In this document: positions 47,432 through 56,326 of the stretch, in pieces
Layout of the letters: each line of letters begins with the position of its first letter
How positions within the stretch are numbered: position 1 is the first letter of the stretch
NCBI GenBank assembly: GCA_934476515.1
Contig: CAKSNZ010000009.1
Span: 1 to 61,163 of the forward strand
DNA from: an uncultured Ruminococcus sp.
GTDB taxonomy: Bacteria; Bacillota; Clostridia; Oscillospirales; Acutalibacteraceae
Length of the DNA stretch: 61,163 bases
Direction of reading: 5' to 3'
Made by a program: the position numbers and the translations under genes
Notes under the pieces: model-generated
The model's input: only the letters and a program-made list of their open reading frames with translations
Told to the model about the DNA's origin: nothing
The model's database searches: none

Positions 47432-48757
47432 ATGGCTAAAGAAAAAGTTAATAATAAAGAGATGGATGCAATATATACCCTTAATGGAAAGATTAATCCT
47501 TTAAAGGCCTTTCCTTTTGGACTACAACATATCCTTGCAATGTTTGTTGCAAATATTACACCTATCATTATTGTAGCAGGTGCATCAGGTTTATCTACTA
47601 AAGATGCAAGTATGTTACTTCAAAGTGCAATGATAATTGCCGGTATCGGTACACTTATTCAGCTGTTTCCACTTTGGAAAGTAGGTTCGGGACTTCCTAT
47701 TGTTATGGGCATTAGCTTTACATTCGTTTCCCTGGCTTGTACAGTAGGTGCACAGTATGGTTATGGTACTATCATAGGTTCTGTACTTATTGGTGGCTTG
47801 GTAGAAGGTGTGTTGGGACTATTTGCAAAGTATTGGATTAAGATAGTTTCTCCAATAGTAGCAGCCACAGTTGTTACTGCCATTGGTTTCTCACTTCTAT
47901 CAGTAGGTGCTCAGTCCTTTGGTGGTGGTTCAGGTGTTGATAACTTCGGTGCAGTTGAACATTGGATTCTTGGTATGGTTACACTTGTTAGTTGTATTTT
48001 GTTCAACATTTTTGCAAAAGGATTCTTAAAGCAACTTTCAGTATTATTTGGTCTTGTTGTAGGCTATATTTTAGCTTTATTTATGGGTATGGTTGACTTC
48101 TCAGCATTTAAAGATGTTAGTGTTATTTCACTACCTCATATCCTTCCATTCAAGCCTGAATTTAATATAAATGCAATTATTGCATTCGTACTAATCTTTA
48201 TGGTTTCAGCTACTGAAACTATCGGTGACACATCAGCACTTGCATCTTCAGGTTTAAACAGAGATGCAACGACTAAAGAAACTTCCGGTTCTATTGCTTG
48301 TGATGGATTTGTAAGCTCATTGTCCTCTGTATTTGGCTGTTTACCTATCACATCATTTAGCCAAAATGTCGGTCTTGTAGCAATGACTAAGGTTGTTAAT
48401 AAATATGCTATTGCTACAGGTGCCGGTATTATGATTCTTGCCGGATTTTTCCCTTATATTGGTACACTTCTTGCAACATTACCTAGTGCAGTTCTTGGTG
48501 GTTGTACAATTATGATGTTCGGTACAATTGTTATTAGTGGTGTACAGATGATTGGTAAATGTGGTTTCTCTCAGCGTAATATTACTATTGCAGCACTATC
48601 CCTTAGTGTTGGTCTTGGCTTTACTCAGTGTCCGGAAATTTTTGATATTTTCCCAACACTTGTTAAGACAGTATTTGCAGAAAACTGTGTTGCACTTGTA
48701 TTTGTAACTGCAATTATCCTTAACCTTATCCTTCCTAAAAATATGGAACAACAGTAA
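47432..48757 (+). CDS. pbuX: Xanthine/uracil permease (NCS2 family)
   Basis: 441 residues from ATG 47432, which has AGAGGT upstream; the frame is open further upstream but overlaps xpt. It has about 12-14 hydrophobic segments. NCS2 family markers are PIVMGISFTFV, the Gln/Asn segment GAQSFGGGSG and the ETIGDTSA motif. It imports purine base with protons. Its location downstream of xpt points to xanthine as substrate (by context). Confidence 0.9.
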   Translation: MAKEKVNNKEMDAIYTLNGKINPLKAFPFGLQHILAMFVANITPIIIVAGASGLSTKDASMLLQSAMIIAGIGTLIQLFPLWKVGSGLPIVMGISFTFVSLACTVGAQYGYGTIIGSVLIGGLVEGVLGLFAKYWIKIVSPIVAATVVTAIGFSLLSVGAQSFGGGSGVDNFGAVEHWILGMVTLVSCILFNIFAKGFLKQLSVLFGLVVGYILALFMGMVDFSAFKDVSVISLPHILPFKPEFNINAIIAFVLIFMVSATETIGDTSALASSGLNRDATTKETSGSIACDGFVSSLSSVFGCLPITSFSQNVGLVAMTKVVNKYAIATGAGIMILAGFFPYIGTLLATLPSAVLGGCTIMMFGTIVISGVQMIGKCGFSQRNITIAALSLSVGLGFTQCPEIFDIFPTLVKTVFAENCVALVFVTAIILNLILPKNMEQQ

Positions 48758-48781
48758 TTTTATTACTTATATATAACACAT

Positions 48782-48812
48782 AAAAAGGCATTCTCAATGA
48801 GGATGCCTTTTT
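48782..48812 (+). terminator. Terminator of xpt-pbuX
   Basis: Stem AAAAAGGCATTCTC/GAGGATGCCTTTTT with a three-base loop, one G-U pair, and a T-rich 3' side. Confidence 0.9.
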
Positions 48813-48825
48813 ATGTGGAAAACTT
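48812..48825 (+). repeat. Dispersed motif TATGTGGAAAACTT, copy 4
   Basis: Immediately after the T-run of the xpt-pbuX terminator. Confidence 0.75.
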
Positions 48826-48927
48826 TTTAGTTTTAGTATCTTGACATTTACTGTTTAGAGTTGTTAAACTGTAGTTAATAATTATTAATAAAACCATATT
48901 AATATGGAAAACATAGGAGATATAATT

Positions 48928-49590
48928 ATGAGTTTAGATATGAAAGAAAGAATGTTAAATGGCAAGCCTTGTTTGTCATTTGATAAAGTATTAGAAGAAG
49001 AAAAACGACATCAGCAGAGATTGCAGTTTAAATTTAACAACCTTGACCCTTATGATTCTAAAGGTAGAATTGCACTTCTTAAAGAAATGCTAGGGGGAAC
49101 AGGTGAAAGAGTATGGATGGAAAGACCTATCTACTTTGATTATGGCAAGAATATATATGTAGGTGAAGGCTTTTATGCCAATACCGGTGTAACTATTCTT
49201 GACGGTGCAAAGGTTACTATCGGTGACAATGTTTTTCTTGCTCCATATGTAGGTATTTATACTGCAGGTCATCCTGTTCATCCTTATCCAAGAAATTTAG
49301 GGATTGAATACAATTTTCCTGTAACTATCGGTGACAATGTGTGGGTGGGTGCTCAGACAGTAATTAATCCGGGTGTTACTATCGGTAGCAATGTTGTTAT
49401 CGGCTCAGGTAGTGTGGTAACTAAGGACATTCCTGACAATGTAATTGCAGTTGGTAATCCTTGTAGAGTAATAAGAAAAATTACCGAGGAAGACAGAAAT
49501 TATTATTTTAGAAATATGGAAATTGATAAAGAACTATATGATTATGCCGAAACAGGTGTTGATATAGAAAATAACTTTGAAAGTCAATGA
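48928..49590 (+). CDS. maa: Maltose/galactoside O-acetyltransferase family protein
   Basis: 220 residues from ATG 48928, which has AGGAGAT upstream; a start 24 bases further up lacks a site. Left-handed beta-helix hexapeptide repeats cover about residues 70-185 (IYVGEGFYANTGVTILDGAKVTIG, TIGDNVWVGAQTVINPGVTIG, VIGSGSVVTKDIP). The catalytic His is in TAGHPVHP. The family transfers acetyl from acetyl-CoA to sugars. The C-terminal 35 residues are acidic and extend past the usual end (EIDKELYDYAETGVDIEN). It is followed by a HAD phosphatase after 15 bases. Confidence 0.88.
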   Translation: MSLDMKERMLNGKPCLSFDKVLEEEKRHQQRLQFKFNNLDPYDSKGRIALLKEMLGGTGERVWMERPIYFDYGKNIYVGEGFYANTGVTILDGAKVTIGDNVFLAPYVGIYTAGHPVHPYPRNLGIEYNFPVTIGDNVWVGAQTVINPGVTIGSNVVIGSGSVVTKDIPDNVIAVGNPCRVIRKITEEDRNYYFRNMEIDKELYDYAETGVDIENNFESQ

Positions 49591-49605
49591 GAATAGGAGA
49601 ATGTT

Positions 49606-50235
49606 ATGAAGAAAGGGATAATCTTTGATTTAGACGGTACACTATGGGATACTGTTAACCTTGCGGTAAAGGGTTGGAATGAAGTTTTAAGCAAATATGA
49701 CTTTTGCAAATTATTAACAAGACCATTAATGGAAAGTTATATGGGCAAAACTTTGGAGCAAATTGCAGAACTTCATATGCCTGACCTTGACTATGATACA
49801 AGAATGAAAATAGCTAAAGAGTGTGACAAAAATAGCTATAAGGTGCTAAACTCAAGTTGTGGAGAAATTTATCCTAAGGTAGAAGAAACACTTAACAGTA
49901 TGAAGGATGAATATTCCTTCTATTGTGTAAGTAATAGCGAGAACGGATATGTTCAAATTTTTATGGAAGTTTCTCACCTAGGTTATTTGTTTGATGACTT
50001 TGAAATGGCAGGTAGAACCGGTAAATGCAAAGGTGAAAATATCAAGATGGTTGCAGAAAGAAACAACCTTGATATGGCTTGTTATGTTGGTGATACTGTT
50101 ATGGATAAAGAGGCATCTGCTATTGCTAATGTACCATTTATCTATGCTAAGTATGGCTTTGGTGATACTGATAGTGAGTTTGTACTTCAGCAGTTCTCTG
50201 ATTTACCTAAGGTAGCTAAAGAAATTTTTCAATAA
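49606..50235 (+). CDS. HAD-family hydrolase (phosphoglycolate phosphatase-like)
   Basis: 209 residues. Motif I is FDLDGTLWDT with nucleophile Asp8, motif II is VSNSENG, the lysine motif is in KCKGENIKMV, and motif III is YVGDTVMDKEAS. A helical cap domain occupies about residues 15-85. It is a phosphatase of small phospho-compounds; substrate unknown. Co-transcribed with the maa-like gene, so a sugar-phosphate target is possible, but this is inference. Confidence 0.85.
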   Translation: MKKGIIFDLDGTLWDTVNLAVKGWNEVLSKYDFCKLLTRPLMESYMGKTLEQIAELHMPDLDYDTRMKIAKECDKNSYKVLNSSCGEIYPKVEETLNSMKDEYSFYCVSNSENGYVQIFMEVSHLGYLFDDFEMAGRTGKCKGENIKMVAERNNLDMACYVGDTVMDKEASAIANVPFIYAKYGFGDTDSEFVLQQFSDLPKVAKEIFQ

Positions 50236-50240
50236 AAAAT

Positions 50241-50275
50241 AAGGTGGGTGCTATTAATTAGTACCCACCTTTTCT
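50241..50275 (+). terminator. Terminator of the maa-HAD unit
   Basis: Stem AAGGTGGGTGCTA/TAGTACCCACCTT with a six-base loop and a short TTTCT tail. The bases also end close to the convergent PHP gene. Confidence 0.85.
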
Positions 50276-50283
50276 ATATATTG

Positions 50284-51063
50284 TTATGGTTTAATAATGT
50301 TGATTTCGTCAAAATTAAGTAGCTTAATACCTAACTCATTAAGCTCATTTACACATTCATCTCGTAAATCAGTCTTTAACATAAATGTAGGTGTATGTGC
50401 ATCAAAACCGATTACAGCAGTATTTCCAACTTTCTTAGCAATATTCCAAAATACCTTGTTAGGATAGTTCCTACCGTAATATTTACCCAGCATATTGTAT
50501 TCTAAAGGAATATTAAGTTCCTTTGCTTTTTCACAAAGTCTAGTCATTTCTTTTATATATACTTCTTCACTGCCTTTATGATTAACCAAGTCAGGATGAC
50601 AGAGATAAGTGAAAACACCTTTCTTTAAACCTTCAATTACTTGGTCTGTGTATTTCTTTAGGTAGTCGTCACCACCACGCTCACCGGTATAAAACTGTTC
50701 TTCATCATATTCATTACCGATTAGGTGTTCACCAAGAATTAAGTAGTCTGTATCTAAATCTCTTATAGTTTTAATAAGTTCATCATAGGTTTCAGGATAA
50801 TATTCAGTTTCAAAGCCTAAAAGAATTTTAATGTCATCCTTGTATTCCTCAGCTAAATCTCTAACTGACTGTGCATATTTTTCCACAAAAATAGGACGCA
50901 TACGGAAGTGACTGTAGTAGTTTGGCTTTTTGAAGAATTGAGGACAATGGTCGGAAAATCCCAGCACCTTAACACCGGACTGAATTGCATATTCAACATA
51001 TGCCTTGTCTTCACCTGTAGCATGATTACATCTGAATGTATGTGTATGAAGATTATATAACAT
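50284..51063 (-). CDS. PHP-domain phosphatase (histidinol-phosphatase family)
   Basis: 259 residues. PHP metal ligands are visible: HTHTF (7-11), FSDHC, GFETEY, YLCHPDL and FDAHTP. This fits the HisK/YtvP-type histidinol phosphate phosphatase or a related PHP phosphoesterase. No his gene is near. It has its own ribosome binding site (AAGGAG) and stands alone on the minus strand; the upstream antiporter gene has a terminator before it. Confidence 0.85.
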   Translation of the reverse strand: MLYNLHTHTFRCNHATGEDKAYVEYAIQSGVKVLGFSDHCPQFFKKPNYYSHFRMRPIFVEKYAQSVRDLAEEYKDDIKILLGFETEYYPETYDELIKTIRDLDTDYLILGEHLIGNEYDEEQFYTGERGGDDYLKKYTDQVIEGLKKGVFTYLCHPDLVNHKGSEEVYIKEMTRLCEKAKELNIPLEYNMLGKYYGRNYPNKVFWNIAKKVGNTAVIGFDAHTPTFMLKTDLRDECVNELNELGIKLLNFDEINIIKP

Positions 51064-51093
51064 ATCAAATCTCCTTTATATATTAATATAAGT

Positions 51094-51119
51094 AAAGCCT
51101 TCTATTACTAGAAGGCTTT
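51094..51119 (-). terminator. Terminator of the antiporter gene
   Basis: Stem AAAGCCTTCT/AGAAGGCTTT with a six-base loop; a weak U-run follows on the minus strand. Confidence 0.75.
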
Positions 51120-51132
51120 AGTAGTATATGTT

Positions 51133-52410
51133 TTAAGCAGGTTGTTTATCCTCTAGACGAGGACCCTTTTCGCCATTATCTTTATCCTTAGCAAATAGAA
51201 TCTTTAGGATAATAGGAGCAATGATAGTTGTAAGTACAACAACAATTACCAGTGGACCAAATAGCTTAGGGTCCATTAGACCACAGCTTTCACCTTTCTT
51301 AGCAACGATAAGAGCAACTTCACCTCTTGAAATCATACCTGCACCAATCTGGAAACATTCTTTTGTTGAGTAGCCACAAATCTTACCACCTAAGGCACAA
51401 CCGAATAACTTAGTTGCTACAGCAACAATAGTGATTAGAATTGCAAATACCAGTAGTGAAACTGTTAATTCAGGCATTTCGATTGTTAGACCGATACAAG
51501 CAAAGAAGATTGGAGAAAGTAACATATATGATAGTGTAGAGAATCTGTTTACTAGGTATCTCTTACGATTAGTCATTGAAAGTACAAGACCTGCAACATA
51601 AGCACCTGTAATATCAGCAACACCAAAGAATACTTCAGCTACGAATGAAGATACTAGGCAGTAAGCAAAAGCAATAATAACATGTCTTCTACTATCTCTT
51701 GAAGTATGCTTGTTCATCCACTTGTATATCTTTAGCATAATGAAACCAAGAATTGCAGCAAAGATAAAGAATAGAACAATCTTGATTAGTACAAACCAAA
51801 TGTTTACATCCTTACTCTTGAAGCTTGTGATGATTGTTAAAGCAATAATACCCAGAACATCATCTATAATAGCAGCACCAAGAATTGCATTACTTGCAGG
51901 AGTATTTAACTTGCCAAGTTCCTTTAGTGTTTCAACAGTAATTGAAACAGAAGTAGCAGTTAGAACAACACCAATGAAAATAGATTTTAGTAATCTTTCT
52001 TGGCTGTTAGGGTCGTCAATAAAGTAGTAACTTGCAAAAGCACCAAAGATAAGTGGTGTGATAACACCGATAACTGCAATAATCAATGAGGCTTTACCAC
52101 ATTTTTTCATTTCCTGAACATCAGTTTCAAGACCTGCACCAAACATCAGTACAATAACACCAAGTTCGGAAAGCATACCGAATAGCTGATCAGAACCGGC
52201 TGCTTGTGAGAAGAAACCATCACCTGTACTCCAACCCACAATAGCATTTACAACAGGACCAAGAATAACACCGGCAACCAATGCACCAAGAACCTGTGGC
52301 AAACGAACCCATCGTGAGAAAAGTCCAAGTAGTTTTGTAGTTAGCAAAATTGCAGCTAAAACTAAAAGATAGCTGTAACTATGCAAACTTGTTAGATCAA
52401 TAAAATCCAT
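51133..52410 (-). CDS. CPA2-family Na+/H+ or K+/H+ antiporter
   Basis: 425 residues with about 12 membrane segments. Family hallmarks are RLPQVLGALVAGVILGPVVN, the ion-site segment NAILGAAIIDDVLGIIAL with two Asp residues, and GAGMISRGEVALIVA. It probably exchanges Na+ or K+ for protons and helps pH and osmotic balance. The C-terminus is short (KDKDNGEKGPRLEDKQPA), so there is no TrkA-type regulatory domain. Single-gene unit, divergent from the 3D wall protein across 610 bases. Confidence 0.88.
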   Translation of the reverse strand: MDFIDLTSLHSYSYLLVLAAILLTTKLLGLFSRWVRLPQVLGALVAGVILGPVVNAIVGWSTGDGFFSQAAGSDQLFGMLSELGVIVLMFGAGLETDVQEMKKCGKASLIIAVIGVITPLIFGAFASYYFIDDPNSQERLLKSIFIGVVLTATSVSITVETLKELGKLNTPASNAILGAAIIDDVLGIIALTIITSFKSKDVNIWFVLIKIVLFFIFAAILGFIMLKIYKWMNKHTSRDSRRHVIIAFAYCLVSSFVAEVFFGVADITGAYVAGLVLSMTNRKRYLVNRFSTLSYMLLSPIFFACIGLTIEMPELTVSLLVFAILITIVAVATKLFGCALGGKICGYSTKECFQIGAGMISRGEVALIVAKKGESCGLMDPKLFGPLVIVVVLTTIIAPIILKILFAKDKDNGEKGPRLEDKQPA

Positions 52411-52935
52411 TTTTTAACCCCCGTTTTTAACACCCTCTATATACTATATATAATAGAAAGAAAATTAGATTAATAATGTTCGTTTCTACGATAAAAGTAA
52501 TAGAAAAATGTCTTATAAAATTGTGAGCGTTTCCTGTCATAAAAACACCCCAAAATCAACTTCATTATATACCCATTTACCTTAAAAGTCTATACGAAAA
52601 ATTCAATAAAAATAGCTCTTTTTGCAGAAAAAGAATAAAAAATCAGTCCAAAATAGGGGAGAAAACAGTATTTATTACAGAGTTGTAACAAATATTATTT
52701 TTGCATTTAATAAATTAAATGGAGAAAACCTAGATTTAATGGGATTTCTCAAATTTCTGTAATAAATTTGTTTCTAAATCAGAACTAAAGATTACAGAAA
52801 AGTTACAGATAACTTTCTCTATTTTGCACAACAAAAAGCTGTTAATAATTCTTTTAAAGAATATAAATTTGGCAAGTCCAAAGGATTTTCACTCTTTGTT
52901 GTATATTATGCACAAATTCAAAGGCTGTTATATGT
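52411..52935. other. 525-base AT-rich regulatory gap
   Basis: No open reading frame. The right half contains repeated TGTAA-type half-sites: TGTAAC at 52684, TGTAATAAATTTGTTTC at 52758-52774, and the perfect direct repeat at 52791-52807. An inverted pair TTTATTACAG (52671-52680) and CTGTAATAAA (52757-52766) is also present. The left half shows no recognisable element. No ydaO-type riboswitch is visible. Confidence 0.5.
52791..52807 (-). promoter_or_regulatory. WalR-type direct repeat
   Basis: On the minus strand TGTAAC, five bases, TGTAAT, a perfect match to the published WalR (YycF) box TGTWAH-N5-TGTWAH. It lies 145 bases upstream of the -10 to the 3D wall protein gene, in reverse orientation. 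Confidence 0.55.
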
Positions 52936-52964
52936 TTGACATAAACAAATCAAACGGATATACT
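52936..52964 (+). promoter_or_regulatory. Promoter of the 3D wall protein gene
   Basis: TTGACA, 17 bases, TATACT. The transcript would begin with a hairpin ATAGAC/GTCTAT (52964-52989), 30 bases before the start codon. Confidence 0.7.
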
Positions 52965-53020
52965 ATAGACCGTAGGCAAATTGCGTCTATGAAAAATTAA
53001 GAAAAGGAGAGTTAATTATT

Positions 53021-54241
53021 ATGGCTATTAACAAGAAGAGCTTGTTTGTATTAGTTTCAATAGTGTTAACATTGGCTATTACTTTTGCAACAGTTCTTTC
53101 AGTTGCTGCTCTTACTAATGATGAAGCAACTTATGGCACAGATATGAATACTCCTACCACATCAAACATTAATACAGATAACATTTTGGATAAGGCTAGT
53201 CTTCAGCTTTCAGATGATGATGAAGTTATCAGAACAGACAACAACGGTCTTATCAGTATTACTATTTTAAAGGCTTTTCAACTTCCTATTGAACACAATG
53301 GAAAGACAACATCAGTTACTATGGCAAGTGGTACAGTTGCCGATGCACTTGATAAAGCCGGTATTACAGTAGCAAATGACGAGAAGGTTAGCCCTTCACT
53401 TACAACAGAAGTTGATAAGAATACTAGAATTGTTATTAACAAAACAGTAAACATTACTGTAACAGTAAGTGGCGAAACTGATTCTTACGAAGTACCTAAG
53501 GGTACAGTTAAGGAAGCCTTACAGAGCCTTGATATTGGATACAAAAAGGCTGACAAGCTAAATGTAAAGGCTAATGCAAAAGTTTATGACGGTATGGAAG
53601 TTAATGTAACTAAGGTTACTGTTAAGAATGTAAAGAAAACAAAGACTATTGACTTTGATACTAAGGTAACTAAGGATAGTTCAATGAAAAAGGGAACATC
53701 AGTTATCACTCAGTATGGTGTTGAAGGTAAAAAGGTAGTTACTAAGAAATGTACATATGAAGATGGTGTTCTTGTTTCTTCAAAGGTTGTTTCAACTAAG
53801 GTAACAAAGAAACCTGTACCACAGAAAAAGACAATTGGTACTAAGGTTACTAAGAAGAAAACTACTAAGAAAACTAACTCATATACAAGTGGTGGTAGTA
53901 ACAACGGTGGCAACACATTCGTAGATAACAACGGTAACACAGTTAGCTACAAGAAGATTATTACAGGCTCAGGTACTGCTTATACAGCTCCTGCCGGTTC
54001 CGGTACAGCAACAGGTAAGCTAGCTCAGGTTGGTGGCGTAGCAGTTAACCCTAGCATTATTCCTTATGGCAGTAAACTTTATATTAAAGCATCTGACGGT
54101 AGTTATGTATATGGTTATGCAACTGCTGTTGATACAGGTGGTGCTTTAATGGATGGTTCAGCAATTGTTGACCTATTTATGGATTCATATGCTGACTGTG
54201 CTGCATTTGGTAGAAGAAATGTAACAATTTATGTTCTATAA
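53021..54241 (+). CDS. Secreted cell-wall protein with DUF348, G5 and 3D domains (YabE/YocH-like)
   Basis: 406 residues. A signal or anchor segment (residues 8-32) is followed by two DUF348 repeats (about 85-140 and 145-200) and a G5 domain (about 205-280). A basic Thr/Lys/Gly/Asn-rich linker and a C-terminal 3D domain (about 310-406) complete it. The 3D motif shows GTAYTAP, AVDTGGALMDGSAIVDLFM and a conserved DCAAFGRR. 3D proteins of this type are lytic transglycosylase-like wall hydrolases related to resuscitation-promoting factors. AGGAGAG precedes the start. Regulation by WalRK is suggested by the upstream repeat, as for yocH in Bacillus. Single-gene unit. Confidence 0.9.
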   Translation: MAINKKSLFVLVSIVLTLAITFATVLSVAALTNDEATYGTDMNTPTTSNINTDNILDKASLQLSDDDEVIRTDNNGLISITILKAFQLPIEHNGKTTSVTMASGTVADALDKAGITVANDEKVSPSLTTEVDKNTRIVINKTVNITVTVSGETDSYEVPKGTVKEALQSLDIGYKKADKLNVKANAKVYDGMEVNVTKVTVKNVKKTKTIDFDTKVTKDSSMKKGTSVITQYGVEGKKVVTKKCTYEDGVLVSSKVVSTKVTKKPVPQKKTIGTKVTKKKTTKKTNSYTSGGSNNGGNTFVDNNGNTVSYKKIITGSGTAYTAPAGSGTATGKLAQVGGVAVNPSIIPYGSKLYIKASDGSYVYGYATAVDTGGALMDGSAIVDLFMDSYADCAAFGRRNVTIYVL

Positions 54242-54254
54242 TTTATAGTTGATT

Positions 54255-54287
54255 ACAGAGTAGCCCATTGGTTACTCTGTTTTTTTA
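54255..54287 (+). terminator. Terminator of the 3D wall protein gene
   Basis: Stem ACAGAGTAGCC/GGTTACTCTGT with a four-base loop, one G-U pair and TTTTTTT. A TGTGGAAAA motif follows directly at 54289-54297. Confidence 0.93.
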
Positions 54288-54305
54288 TGTGGAAAATTTT
54301 TTAAG

Positions 54306-54348
54306 CAAAGAAAAGGACTCCTAGATTATCATAAATCTAAGAGTCCTT
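54306..54348 (-). terminator. Terminator of the acyl-CoA synthetase gene
   Basis: Minus strand stem AAGGACTCTTAGATT/AATCTAGGAGTCCTT followed by TTCTTTG. A TGTGGAAAA motif at 54356-54364 touches its stop codon. Confidence 0.9.
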
Positions 54349-54364
54349 ATTTGTATGTGGAAAA

Positions 54365-56068
54365 TTAAAGTGTTTTCATTTCTTCAAGTCTTTTAACTTT
54401 ATTAGTTGCAGTTTTGATTAGTGGTTCTCTAGAAACCACAACACCTCTGATTGCTTTATATACAGGCAAAGTTCTGTTGATAGCTTTAACTTCTTGGAAC
54501 AATGCTTGTTGAATTTCTTTTTCATCAGTTAGGTGGTAAACTCTTTCCATAGTTTTAGGATCATAAACAATCTTAACATGAATACGAAGGTCATCTTTGT
54601 CAGCACCATGTTGTTTACCATAGATTAATGATTCCTGTACACCTTCAATTTTGTTAACGATAGCTTCCATTTCTTCTGGGAAGATGTTTTTACCGTTCTT
54701 AAGAACAATAACATTCTTTTGACGACCACAAATAAAGATAAATCCATCCTCATCAATTTTTGCAAGGTCACCGGTATGAAACCAACCATTCTGTAAAACT
54801 TGTGCAGTAGCCTCAGCATTTGCGTAATAGCCCATCATAACATTAGGACCTTTTACCACCAGTTCACCAATACCGTTAGCATCAGGATTAGCAATTCTAG
54901 CCTCAACACTGGGAGCAGGTTTACCAACTGAGCCAAGTTTATAGTTTTCTTCATTTGCCATAGATACAACAGGTGAGGTTTCTGTTAAGCCATAAGCCTG
55001 TAGTAGGTTAAGACCAAGTTCTCTGTATCTTCTTTCGTAATCTCTATCAAGTGGTGCAGCACCACTGATTAGGTATCTAATGTTACCACCAAGCATATCG
55101 TGTATGTAGCTGAAAATTTCCTTTTTCTTTTCCATAGAATCGTGCTTATGTAGTTTCTTTAGCTTAACAATGTTCTTTTGCTTACCGGCTTTATCAAGGG
55201 CTTTGTTAACATGCTCAAAGATTTTCTCATACATAGCCGGTACACAAGCAAGGAAAGTAACCTTGTAGTCGTGTAAGTTTTTAACAATTCTTCTTGCACT
55301 GTCAGCAAAAACAATTTTAGCACCTTTATAAATAGGGAACAGAAAACCTACTGTACACTCAAATACATGGTTTAGTGGTAGGAAAGACAGAAAAATATCC
55401 TCATAACTAATATCCAGAATTTTGTCAATGTCTAAAAGATTAGAACAAATATTGTACTGAGAAAGTGCAACAACCTTTGATTGACTGGTTGTACCGGATG
55501 TGAACAACATAATGTTCATTGTGTAAGGATTGATTTTTGCATCAATATATTCATTAAATCCGGCATCAATTAGGTGATTACCGTATTCAGTCAGTTCTTT
55601 TTGACTGTAAACACCACCACTATGCTTTTCTTGATCCATAGAGATAAGGTGTCTTAGGTTGTTTTGTCCACCAAACTTAATTCTGGTCAATGCATCCTTA
55701 TATTTTTCTGAATAAAAAATTGCACTAACCTCTGAACGCTCAATAACACTTTTAAGTTCATTTTCCGGTAAAGTCTTATCAATAGGAACAACAATACCAA
55801 CACCACATACAATGGCAAGGTAAGCAATTTCCCATTCAATACGGTTTTCACCGATAATTGCAATTTTCTGACCTTTAAGTCCCATATTTATAAGACCTGT
55901 TCCAAGACCCTGTACCATATTCAGTACATCTTTATATGTGTAATGTGTAAAAGAATCATCACTGTTCTTTATTTGATAAGCGTCTTTTTCACCGTAAAGC
56001 ATAGCTGATTTGTTAAGCATATCTTTCAAATTAGCTATTGCAGGAGGTGTAAATGTTACATTATCCAT
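54365..56068 (-). CDS. Long-chain fatty acid-CoA ligase-like (AMP-forming)
   Basis: 567 residues. The ANL-family P-loop is LFTSGTTSQSKVVALS, followed by YGLTETSP, GWFHTGDLAKIDEDGF and GRQKNVIVLKNGKNIFPEEME. The terminal adenylation lysine is probably the Lys in KTATNKVKR near the C-terminus. It activates a fatty or related acid to acyl-AMP and then acyl-CoA; clostridia without beta-oxidation use such enzymes for exogenous fatty acids. Substrate is inference. Single-gene unit divergent from fba. Confidence 0.88.
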   Translation of the reverse strand: MDNVTFTPPAIANLKDMLNKSAMLYGEKDAYQIKNSDDSFTHYTYKDVLNMVQGLGTGLINMGLKGQKIAIIGENRIEWEIAYLAIVCGVGIVVPIDKTLPENELKSVIERSEVSAIFYSEKYKDALTRIKFGGQNNLRHLISMDQEKHSGGVYSQKELTEYGNHLIDAGFNEYIDAKINPYTMNIMLFTSGTTSQSKVVALSQYNICSNLLDIDKILDISYEDIFLSFLPLNHVFECTVGFLFPIYKGAKIVFADSARRIVKNLHDYKVTFLACVPAMYEKIFEHVNKALDKAGKQKNIVKLKKLHKHDSMEKKKEIFSYIHDMLGGNIRYLISGAAPLDRDYERRYRELGLNLLQAYGLTETSPVVSMANEENYKLGSVGKPAPSVEARIANPDANGIGELVVKGPNVMMGYYANAEATAQVLQNGWFHTGDLAKIDEDGFIFICGRQKNVIVLKNGKNIFPEEMEAIVNKIEGVQESLIYGKQHGADKDDLRIHVKIVYDPKTMERVYHLTDEKEIQQALFQEVKAINRTLPVYKAIRGVVVSREPLIKTATNKVKRLEEMKTL

Positions 56069-56111
56069 AATATTCTCCCAAAATTAAATATACTTATTTT
56101 ATACTTAAATA

Positions 56112-56141
56112 ATTTTAGCATATTAAAGTATGTTAAGTCAA
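56112..56141 (-). promoter_or_regulatory. Acyl-CoA synthetase promoter
   Basis: Minus strand TTGACT, 18 bases, TAAAAT. Confidence 0.5.
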
Positions 56142-56241
56142 ACAATATAGTGTATATTATTCAACATTTTTTAGAAATATGTAAGTTTGTTAAAAAAATA
56201 TCGAAATAAGGCCCTTTTTGTACTTATATTTCTTTAAATGA

Positions 56242-56270
56242 TTTATAATGTATTTTCTATATTGTATAAT
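56242..56270 (+). promoter_or_regulatory. fba promoter
   Basis: TTTATA, 17 bases, TATAAT. The leader contains GGCAATAAATTATTATGCC, a small imperfect hairpin, before the GGAGGAA site. Confidence 0.55.
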
Positions 56271-56326
56271 ACCATTGTAAGGCAATAAATTATTATGCCA
56301 CAATTTAATTTACGGAGGAATTCAAA

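Noticed and set aside
52411..53020. c-di-AMP (ydaO/yuaA) riboswitch upstream of the 3D wall protein
   Set aside because: This class often precedes such genes, but none of the G-rich conserved aptamer segments is present.
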